A stretch of 64,000 nucleotides of DNA from CAYNKA01 sp964397655 (GTDB lineage: Bacteria; Spirochaetota; Spirochaetia; DTKZ01). The DNA is taken from NCBI GenBank assembly GCA_964397655.1, contig CAYNKA010000012.1:1-64000 (forward strand), given 5' to 3'. Below the pieces are notes generated by a model. The model made no database searches, had not been told where the DNA came from, and worked only from the letters and a program-made list of their open reading frames with translations. Numbering within the stretch: the stretch's first letter is position 1; each line of letters begins with the position of its first letter. Shown here one piece after another: positions 57,500 to 64,000 of this stretch. Position numbers and translations under genes: made by a program.

Positions 57500-58676
57500 A
57501 TTGGACTGGTCTCCGAATAAAAAACTGCTGTTCGTCTTCGGCGTTTTCCTTGCGGCGTATTTCGTTCCCTTCGAGTCGCCGCGGGTCCTCGGGGCCTCGA
57601 ACGAGGCCTTCCTCATGCTGGGCGAGTACGCAAGAGAGCATGTGCTTCTCTGCCTCGTGCCCGCCATGTTCATCGCAGGGGCCATAACCGTCTTCCTCAA
57701 CCAGCGGGCGGTCATGCGCTACCTCGGGCCCGAGGCGGGGCGTCTGACCGCGTACGGCGTTGCTTCGGTTTCGGGGGCCATCCTCGCCGTCTGTTCATGC
57801 ACGGTCCTGCCGATCTTCAAGGGCATCTACAAGAAGGGGGCCGGAATCGGGCCCGCGGTCGCATTCCTTTACTCGGGACCAGCAATCAACGTCCTCGCGA
57901 TCATCCTCTCCGCGAAGGTCTTCGGCTGGAAGCTCGGTCTCGCGCGGACCATAGGCGCGATCGTCTTTTCGGTCGTCGTCGGACTCCTCATGGCGCTCGT
58001 CTTTTGCGCGGAGGACAGGGCCCGGGCAGTCGACGCGCGGATGTTCGCGGCCGCAGATGAAAAGCCGGCGCGAAACCTCGGTCAGATGATCGTCTATATG
58101 GCGAGCATGATCGGCATCCTCGTGTTCGTGAACTGGGCCAATTCCAGGGGAGGCAGCGCGGTCTGGGACGCGATCTACTCTGCGAAGTACTGGATCACCG
58201 GCGCTTTCGTCCTGGTTCTCCTATACACCATCATCAAGTGGTTCCCGAAGGAAGATCGCCTGGAGTGGGTTGCCGCGACCCGCGACTTTTCTTTGCAGAT
58301 CCTGCCCCTCCTTTTCGGCGGCATTCTGGTTTCAGGCTTCCTCCTCGGACGTCCTGGCCATGATGGGCTCATTCCGGGCGCCTGGATAGGGAGTCTCCTG
58401 GGCGGGAATTCGATCTTCGCCAACTTCGCTGCCTCCTTCGCGGGGGCCCTCATGTACTTCGCCACGCTTACGGAGATTCCCATCGTGCAGGGGCTTCTCG
58501 GCGCGGGCATGGGGCAGGGGCCGGCGCTCGCCCTGCTTCTCGCCGGGCCGAGCCTCTCTCTGCCGTCCATACTCGTGATCGCCGGTGAACTCGGCTGGAA
58601 AAAAACCTTGATCTATGCCGGCCTCGTCGTCGGACTCTCCACTGCGGCGGGAATGGCGTTCGGCGCGATCGCATGA
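57492..58676 (+). CDS. arsP: ArsP/SO_0444-family permease
   Basis: A 394-residue membrane protein of the DUF318/ArsP permease family with about ten helices. The signature CSCTVLPIFKGIYKKGAGIG sits after helix 3, followed by AVAFLYSGPAINVLA. Repeat-like ALALLLAGPSLSLPSILV lies in the second half. The family includes organoarsenical exporters and other oxyanion exporters. The long central loop (about residues 170-195) is hydrophilic. Its start overlaps the DGC gene. Confidence 0.88.
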   Translation: MSKLDWSPNKKLLFVFGVFLAAYFVPFESPRVLGASNEAFLMLGEYAREHVLLCLVPAMFIAGAITVFLNQRAVMRYLGPEAGRLTAYGVASVSGAILAVCSCTVLPIFKGIYKKGAGIGPAVAFLYSGPAINVLAIILSAKVFGWKLGLARTIGAIVFSVVVGLLMALVFCAEDRARAVDARMFAAADEKPARNLGQMIVYMASMIGILVFVNWANSRGGSAVWDAIYSAKYWITGAFVLVLLYTIIKWFPKEDRLEWVAATRDFSLQILPLLFGGILVSGFLLGRPGHDGLIPGAWIGSLLGGNSIFANFAASFAGALMYFATLTEIPIVQGLLGAGMGQGPALALLLAGPSLSLPSILVIAGELGWKKTLIYAGLVVGLSTAAGMAFGAIA

Positions 58677-58716
58677 TACCGATTCGAATCCATCAAGCGG
58701 CAATCACGGAGGATAT

Positions 58717-59763
58717 ATGGCTGAACAATCAACGGTCCGTCTGGGTTTCTTCTCGAAGTACCTCTCGATCTGGGTCGCGCTCTGCATCGCAACGGGAGTC
58801 GCGATCGGCCGGTTTCTGCCCTCGGTACCGGCGTTTCTCGGAAGGTTCGAGTACGCGAGGGTTTCCGTTCCCGTCGCCGTCCTCATCTGGCTCATGATCT
58901 ACCCGATGATGCTCAAGGTCGACTTCACCAGCATCAAGAACGCCGGGAAGAAACCCAAGGGGCTCTTCGTCACGCTCGTCGTGAACTGGCTCGTCAAGCC
59001 GTTCACGATGTACGCGATCGCGTGGTTTTTCCTGAAAGTCGCGTTCACGTCGTTCATTCCCGGCGATCTTTCCACCGAATATCTGGCGGGGGCCGTATTG
59101 CTGGGAGCTGCTCCCTGTACCGCGATGGTCTTCGTGTGGTCCCGCCTTTCGAACGGCGACGCGGGGTATACGGTCGTACAGGTCGCGGTCAACGACCTCG
59201 TGATCCTCTTCGCGTTCACGCCCATCGTCGCGTTTCTCCTCGGAGTCAGCGACGTGAAGGTGCCGTGGGACACGCTCCTCCTCTCCGTGGCGCTTTTCGT
59301 GGTCATTCCCCTCGGCGCGGGCGCCGCGACGCGGACGAGGCTCGTCCGCAGGCGCGGCAGGGAATGGTTCGAGACCGTGTTCCTCGGGAAATTCGACGGA
59401 ATCACCGAGGTCGGGCTTCTGCTCACGCTCGTCATCCTTTTCTCCTTTCAGGGCAGGACGATCCTGGACAACCCCGTCGCGATCCTCCTGATCGCGGTTC
59501 CGCTCGTCGTCCAGACCTATTTCATCTTCGCGATCGGTTACGGATGGGCGCGGATCTGGAGAATTCCCCATGCCGTCGCTGCCCCCGCGGCGATGATCGG
59601 CGCGTCCAATTTCTTCGAGTTGTCGGTCGCCGTCGCCGTGAGCCTTTTCGGCCTGTCCTCCGGGGCGGCCCTCGCGACCGTCGTAGGCGTGCTCACCGAG
59701 GTCCCGGTCATGCTGAATCTCGTATGGATCGCCAAGCGCTCGAAGAAGTTCTTCCCGGAATGA
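58717..59763 (+). CDS. acr3: Arsenite efflux transporter, ACR3 family
   Basis: A 348-residue BASS-superfamily transporter with ten helices. LGFFSKYLSIWVALCIATGVA, the conserved Cys loop GAAPCTAMVFVWSRLSNGD and AMIGASNFFELSVAVAVSLFG are diagnostic of ACR3. It expels arsenite formed by ArsC. GGAGG (58708-58712) precedes the ATG at 58717; the longer frame overlaps arsP and is unlikely. No ArsA ATPase is present. Confidence 0.95.
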   Translation: MAEQSTVRLGFFSKYLSIWVALCIATGVAIGRFLPSVPAFLGRFEYARVSVPVAVLIWLMIYPMMLKVDFTSIKNAGKKPKGLFVTLVVNWLVKPFTMYAIAWFFLKVAFTSFIPGDLSTEYLAGAVLLGAAPCTAMVFVWSRLSNGDAGYTVVQVAVNDLVILFAFTPIVAFLLGVSDVKVPWDTLLLSVALFVVIPLGAGAATRTRLVRRRGREWFETVFLGKFDGITEVGLLLTLVILFSFQGRTILDNPVAILLIAVPLVVQTYFIFAIGYGWARIWRIPHAVAAPAAMIGASNFFELSVAVAVSLFGLSSGAALATVVGVLTEVPVMLNLVWIAKRSKKFFPE

Positions 59764-59881
59764 TGAGGGAGCCCGGCGGCCGGATCGTGCGGGCGGTCGA
59801 TTTTCGAAGGCCCGGCGGAGCCGCGGCCATGTACGATGACCGGATCACGTCTTTTCCCGGTCCGATCTTAACGGAAATTTA

Positions 59882-59899
59882 ACGATCGGATGCGATCGT
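59882..59899. repeat. Hairpin in the arsC leader
   Basis: ACGATCG-GATG-CGATCGT, a 7-bp perfect stem 21 bp before the arsC start. The 157-bp gap after acr3 otherwise shows no clear promoter. Confidence 0.4.
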
Positions 59900-59920
59900 C
59901 ATAAGGGGAGGGCAATCGTC

Positions 59921-60370
59921 ATGACCAGAGTTTTGTTCCTGTGCGTCCACAACTCCGCGCGGAGCCAGATGGCCGAGGCCTTTCTCAAGAAGCACGGCGA
60001 AGGGCGCTTCGAGGTCGAGAGCGCTGGCCTCGAGCCCGGCAAGCTCAACCCCTACGTGGTGCGGGCGATGACCGAGGTCGGGCTCGACATCTCGGGGAAT
60101 CCGACCAAGAGCGTTTTCGAAATGTTCAAGGCGGGGAAGAGGTTTCACGTCGTGGTGACGGTCTGCTCCGCGGAGGCGGCCGAGCGCTGCCCGGTTTTTC
60201 CGGGCCTCGCCGAAAAGCTGCACTGGCCTTTCCCGGACCCCTCGACCTTCAAGGGAACGGACGAGGAGATCATGGAACGGGTGAGGGAGGTCCGCGACTC
60301 GATCGAGAAGGCCGTGATGGACTTCGCGGCCTCGCGCCGAGACGCGGCGGGGTTCAAGCCTTCTTGTTGA
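59921..60370 (+). CDS. arsC: Arsenate reductase (thioredoxin-linked, LMW-phosphatase fold)
   Basis: A 149-residue ArsC of the Bacillus/Staphylococcus type. The P-loop CVHNSARSQ gives Cys8 and Arg14; Cys82 and Cys90 (VCSAEAAERCPVFPG) form the relay disulfide reduced by thioredoxin. WPFPDPSTFKG carries the catalytic Asp. It reduces arsenate to arsenite for ACR3. The small CxxC protein of the same locus could be its reductant. The last 17 bp overlap the opposite chemoreceptor gene. Confidence 0.95.
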   Translation: MTRVLFLCVHNSARSQMAEAFLKKHGEGRFEVESAGLEPGKLNPYVVRAMTEVGLDISGNPTKSVFEMFKAGKRFHVVVTVCSAEAAERCPVFPGLAEKLHWPFPDPSTFKGTDEEIMERVREVRDSIEKAVMDFAASRRDAAGFKPSC

Positions 60371-61220
60371 GGAGGGCGTCCAGGTAGTCGTGGCTCTTCA
60401 CGAGCGACGTGAGCACGGCGTGGGACTCCGTGAGATATTGGAAGGTCGTTTCCAGCGTCTTGAGGCCCTCGTTCATCGCCGCGGTCTGCTCACGGATCGC
60501 CTCCGTGATGATTCCCATCGAATGGCTCGTGTCCTTCGCGCTCGTCGCTGTCTCGGAGAACGAGCCCTTGAGCCACTGGAAGTCCTCGCCGAGTTTCGCG
60601 AGAAGCTCCGTGAAATCCGCCATCTGCTGCTCGATCTCCTGCAGCATGAGGGTGAACTCGCTGATGACCTTCGAGATGTCCTCCGCGAAGGACCCGGTCT
60701 GGTTCGCGAGCTTCTTGACCTCGTTGGCGATGATCCTGAATCCTCTGCCCACGGTCCCCGCCCGCGCCGCCTCGATGGACGCGTTGATGGCGAGGACGTT
60801 GGTCCGGTCGGAGACGTCGCGGATCTCCTCGCTCGCGTTCTGGATGCTTCCGGATTTCTCCGACAGCTTGCGGAACAAGTCGCTCAGGCGCCGGGCGTTC
60901 GCGGTCGCCTCGAGGATCTCGTCCTCGCGTTGGGAGATCGCCTTCTCGACCGCCGTGTTGCTCTCGAGCACCTTCGTCATGCTCGCGTCGATCGTCGAGG
61001 AGTTGTTCGACGTGCTCTCGGAGGTCGCCCGGATCTCCTCGAAGGCCGTGACGACCGTGGAGAGCTGGTTCTTGATCTGCTCGATGTTCCGGTTGATGAT
61101 CGTGAACGAATGCCCCGTCACGCGGGTCTGCACGAGGCTCTTGTTGTAGCCGATGACGAACTTGCCGATCGTCGCGGCGAACCGCCGGTACATCTCCTGG
61201 TCGATTTCGTACTGGTTCAT
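60354..61220 (-). CDS. Soluble chemoreceptor-like protein
   Basis: A 288-residue cytoplasmic MCP signalling protein with no transmembrane segment and no PAS, globin or HAMP domain. The tip reads DRTNVLAINASIEAARAGTVG, with long flanking helices. Residues 1-30 form a short N-terminal region. The gene begins 12 bp after the ODP gene, the pairing known from Treponema denticola, where such a receptor responds to oxygen through ODP. It would then control the CheA kinase. Confidence 0.88.
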   Translation of the reverse strand: MNQYEIDQEMYRRFAATIGKFVIGYNKSLVQTRVTGHSFTIINRNIEQIKNQLSTVVTAFEEIRATSESTSNNSSTIDASMTKVLESNTAVEKAISQREDEILEATANARRLSDLFRKLSEKSGSIQNASEEIRDVSDRTNVLAINASIEAARAGTVGRGFRIIANEVKKLANQTGSFAEDISKVISEFTLMLQEIEQQMADFTELLAKLGEDFQWLKGSFSETATSAKDTSHSMGIITEAIREQTAAMNEGLKTLETTFQYLTESHAVLTSLVKSHDYLDALLNKKA

Positions 61221-61232
61221 TGCCGTCCCCCG

Positions 61233-62003
61233 CTACGCGCCGTAGATCGAGTCGATCCTGTCGACTCCGCATTCGAGACCGCCGAGCCACGAGAGGAATT
61301 TCGGCACCATGGCCTCGGGGAAGATGGCTCCGTGCTGGGGGGCGATCATCTTTACGTCCAGGCGGGAGACGAGGTCCGTCCATTTCTTGAGGACCTTGTT
61401 GGAGGCCATATAGCGGCGGTGGAAGCCTTCCATGAGCTTCACGTGGGCCTCGAAGTCCTCGACGAAGACGTACTGGCTTCCCTTGCCGAAGACGGCGGCG
61501 CCGATGTCGCCGGTCATGAGGGCCTTCGAGAACGGATCGTAGAAGCTGAAGCATCCCGTGGAGTGGAGGAAGTGGGATGGGACGAACTGGAGAGCGGTTT
61601 CGGTGGGGAGGGCCTTGCCGACGTTCTCGATGCCGAGGATGCGCGAGTTGTCGACTATGCCGAAGTGGGGGAGGAACCGGATCCAGAGGTTCGAGATGTA
61701 GATCTTCGCCTTGGTGACTCCCATCCAGAGCCCGATTCCGGAGGAGACGTCCGGGTCCTGGTGCGAGAAGACGATGCTCTCGATCCTGTCAAGGTCGATG
61801 TAGCGGCTGATCGCGCTCGTCACCCGCGCGAAGAGATGGACCCCGCCCGGATCGAGGATCGTGGCCTTCCCGTTGCGGATGATGAGGTACTGGTTCGTCT
61901 GGACGACGCCCTCGTTTTCCTCCTCGTCCGTTCCGAGCCAGATGAACTGATGCTTGTCGTCCTTGTAGAGGACCTTTCCGTTCAGATCGTTGGCGTTGAC
62001 CAT
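61233..62003 (-). CDS. ODP-type di-iron oxygen sensor (metallo-beta-lactamase fold)
   Basis: A 256-residue beta-lactamase-fold protein without a flavodoxin domain. The metal ligands follow the ODP/flavo-di-iron layout: SHQDPDVSSG (His81, Asp83, Asp85), PSHFLHSTGCF (His), TGDIGAAVFG (bridging Asp) and APQHGAIF (His). In T. denticola an ODP of this kind partners a cytoplasmic receptor and binds O2 at two irons. GGAGA precedes the ATG at 62003. It could also be an oxygen-reducing relative. Confidence 0.86.
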   Translation of the reverse strand: MVNANDLNGKVLYKDDKHQFIWLGTDEEENEGVVQTNQYLIIRNGKATILDPGGVHLFARVTSAISRYIDLDRIESIVFSHQDPDVSSGIGLWMGVTKAKIYISNLWIRFLPHFGIVDNSRILGIENVGKALPTETALQFVPSHFLHSTGCFSFYDPFSKALMTGDIGAAVFGKGSQYVFVEDFEAHVKLMEGFHRRYMASNKVLKKWTDLVSRLDVKMIAPQHGAIFPEAMVPKFLSWLGGLECGVDRIDSIYGA

Positions 62004-62052
62004 GGCACGTCTCCTTCCCGCTGCGGATCGAGAGAATGAAGTTTTCATGATC

Positions 62053-62080
62053 ATTCTACTCCATTTTCCCGGCCTTTCAA
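62053..62080 (-). promoter_or_regulatory. Promoter of the ODP-chemoreceptor pair
   Basis: On the minus strand TTGAAA (62080-62075), a 16-bp spacer, TAGAAT (62058-62053), 50 bp before the ODP start. Confidence 0.6.
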
Positions 62081-62090
62081 AGGGGAGGCG

Positions 62091-62117
62091 AAAAAAAAAC
62101 GGGGCCCGAGGGCCCCG
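62091..62117 (-). terminator. Intrinsic terminator after the NHL-repeat gene
   Basis: On the minus strand CGGGGCCC pairs with GGGCCCCG (62117-62100) and runs into nine T residues (62099-62091). It ends the pseudogene transcript at 62136 and insulates the ODP promoter. Confidence 0.88.
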
Positions 62118-62135
62118 CTCCTTCTGGAAGGACTA

Positions 62136-63857
62136 TCATTGAATCCTGCGGATCTTGTGGTTCCATTTGTCCGCGACGTAGACGGCGCCGTTCGCGATGC
62201 AGAGGCCCGCGGGATTCTTGAAGGTGGCGGTCGTGCCGGGCCCGTCCTGGGCGCCGGAGGTCCCGTAGATCCCCGCGAGGGTATCCACGTAGCGCGTCCC
62301 GAGGTGCATGCGCCGGATGGTGTCCGCGCCTCCCATGGGAACGCCCTCCGAGAAGTAGAGGTAGTTAGAATCCACGGCTATGCCCCAGGGATAGTCGGTG
62401 GCGGCCGCGGGAGTTCCGGTGCTGCCTGATCCGTAACCGTCCACATGGCCGCTGCCCGTAAACAGGGTTTCGGACGAAGCGTCCTGAAGGCTTATTCGTA
62501 GGACGTTGTTGTTGTCACCCGTCGCGAGATAGAGGAAGGTACCGTCGGTCGCGAGAAAGCGGATCAATGCGGACATACCGGTCGGGTAGAAGGCATCGGC
62601 GGTCGCCGAGAGGCTCGTCTTGTCCAGCTTGTAGATGACGCCGTCCGCGTAGTCGGAGACGTAGAGGTAGCCGCCTGAGACCGCGATCCCCGTGGGCTGA
62701 GAGAAGGTCGCGGTGTAGGTTTCGACCGGGTAGGAGCCGGAGAGGGTGATCCTCCGTACCGAGGAGTTGCCGTTGTCGGCCACGTAGAGGTAGGTGCCGT
62801 CCGTTGCTATCTGGGCCGGGGAGGAGAAAGATGCAGTGGTCCCGACCGCGATGGGATTAAAATCGTATCCCGTCGATGATCCCGTCCCCGCGATCGTCGA
62901 GACCGCGCTCGTGGCGATCGAGACCTTCCTGATGTAATGTGAGATCGTGTCGGCCACGTAGAGCGAGTCGCCGACCGCGGCGACGCTCTGGGGGTGGTTG
63001 AACATGGCCGCGAGGCCGTTCGTCGGGTCGTCGAGGTGGCCGTCGATTCCGGTCCCCGCCAGGGTGGAAACCGTTCCCGCGAGCACCGTCGCCTTGGTCG
63101 CCACGTAATCGGGGTTGCCGTCCCCCTGCTTCATGGTCATGACCGAGCCCGCGATCGTTTAGGGGGTGATGTAGTCGATGGAGACGCCCGAAACGCCTTC
63201 GTTCTCGGTCGCGATGGTCCTGAAGAAGAGGGCTCCCGCCGCGGTCGTCCCGTTCCACCAGGAGCCGCCTTGGGTCTTCACGCCGTCCTGGTAGAACTCG
63301 TACGATCCGTCCGTCCCCAATCGGGACGAGGTGTTCTGCGCACCCAAACCGAATTCCGCGTTGCCGCCCCAGTCCCCGGCGAGGGCTGGGGGGCGCGAGA
63401 AGGTCACCTTGGAGTAGGTCTGCTTCGTTCCTGTCCAGTCGGACACGACCGCCGAGGTCGCGGAGAGGGTGGAATAGCTCTGGGTCATGGTCTGGGAATA
63501 GGAGACCCAATTCTTGGAGGTGTCGCTCCACCGTTGGGTGGCGACGTAGGTTATGGAGCCCGAGGTTTCGCCGGTCTTGGTGAAGGTCCCCTTGAGGCCG
63601 AAAACCTGGGCCGTGTCGTTTCCGTAGAAGCTCAGGGTGAACGCGGAGCCGGAGTACTCCGCGAGAAGGTATCTGCAGAGGTGGGTCGGATCGCTGTCGT
63701 ACCGGTAGTCGCTCGTCCAGGCCTTGTACCAGGCCCCGTCCCAGGAGGGAGGGGTCGTTTCTTCTTCCTTGTCGTCCTTGAAGAGACTATTTCAGCCGAT
63801 TGCGAACAGGATAGGAACGAGGAAAAGAAGGAACAACAAGTATTTCGGATTCTTCAT
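62136..63857 (-). pseudogene. NHL-repeat lipoprotein gene with two in-frame stop codons
   Basis: One reading frame of 574 codons runs from ATG 63857 to the stop at 62136, interrupted only by TGA at codon 22 (63794-63792) and TAA at codon 233 (63161-63159). AAGGAG precedes the ATG. Residues 1-21 are a lipoprotein signal (KYLLFLLFLVPILFAIG), and TGA stands exactly where the lipobox Cys (TGC/TGT) should be. Codons 23-232 are beta-rich (GAWYKAWTSDYRYD, GSWWNGTTAAGALFF). The C-terminal 330 residues form a NHL-type propeller (FNHPQSVAAVGDSLYVADT, FKNPAGLCIANGAVYVADKW). No frameshift is seen. It may be a young pseudogene, base-call errors, or a recoded gene. Confidence 0.8.
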
Positions 63858-63961
63858 GCAGGGCTCCTTGAAGGAACGATGGCTTTTGAAATAGAAAATA
63901 CTGCGCCCGCGCAGAAATTACCAGAAATCCCGTTCGAAAACAAGGATTTCGTGCAGGAAGG

Positions 63962-63989
63962 GAAAAACGCGCCCGGCCAAGCGGGCGCG
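63962..63989 (-). terminator. Terminator of a gene beyond the right edge
   Basis: CGCGCCC (63968-63974) and GGGCGCG (63983-63989) form a stem, with AAAAA on its left, read as a T tract on the minus strand. It would end a minus-strand gene lying right of the window. 63858-63961 holds only the upstream region of the pseudogene. Confidence 0.7.
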
Positions 63990-64000
63990 GGGGGGGGCCG

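Noticed and set aside
63712..63794. Selenocysteine readthrough at the lipobox TGA
   Set aside because: Only a 5-bp stem follows, no clear SECIS, and the same frame also has a TAA. Kept only as a minor option in the finding.
1..64000. CRISPR arrays, rRNA genes, prophage or plasmid origin
   Set aside because: No regular direct repeats, rRNA cores, integrase/capsid genes or iterons were seen.

Overview
The window reads as chromosomal DNA of a high-GC spirochaete (Treponema/Spirochaeta-like). The reasons are the exported proteins whose signal peptides run into Ala-Gly-Gly-Ser-(Lys/Ala)-Glu, several chemoreceptors with the NLLSMNAAIESAHAG-type hairpin tip, a cytoplasmic chemoreceptor paired with an ODP-type di-iron protein (a pairing known from Treponema denticola), and an epmA-efp pair. 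Lineage below phylum is inference. Genes are tightly packed, with many ATGA start/stop overlaps, and two tRNA genes (Gly-CCC, Ala-GGC) are present.

Layout. 1-600: two IS21-like end repeats, tRNA-Gly, and a GC-rich palindromic element whose left end is an inverted copy of the tRNA T-arm. 624-7530: methionine sulfoxide reductase, metallophosphatase, nitroreductase, esterase, glgX, response regulator, MFS transporter. 7552-16300: a sugar-acid locus with a Gfo/Idh oxidoreductase, a TIM-barrel isomerase, mannonate dehydratase, a GntR regulator, a TRAP transporter, a UroD-like protein and an SDR. 16400-17985: efp and epmA. 18112-24518: PatB/MalY-type lyase, SixA-like phosphatase, cupin, MFS, GNAT, LytS-like kinase, secreted nitroreductase with a coupled ACT-like protein. 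24698-27762: EamA transporter and two tandem secreted WD40 proteins.

27876-35114 is the most unusual region. A LacI-family regulator precedes a promoter with two matching operators 116 bp apart, followed by tctA-tctC-tctB, an EPSP-synthase-like enzyme that appears to lack three substrate-binding residues, and a second permease. It looks like one inducible uptake-and-processing unit for an unknown carboxylate.

35083-41687: acetate kinase, queuosine-precursor transporter, TfoX-like protein, murB, cysS. 41732-44994: ECF sigma factor, zinc-finger anti-sigma factor, secreted protein and a membrane-anchored transglutaminase-like protein that has lost its catalytic Cys. 44991-48861: two tandem chemoreceptors. 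48975-56270: ketopantoate-reductase-like protein, MFS, outer-membrane barrel, tRNA-Ala with a closely following gene, lspA, Nif3-like protein. 56404-60370: an arsenic locus (arsR, redox thiol protein, DGC protein, arsP, acr3, arsC) with an ArsR-type operator in two copies. 60354-62003: soluble chemoreceptor and ODP. 62136-63857: an NHL-repeat lipoprotein frame broken by two nonsense codons, one exactly at the lipobox Cys position.
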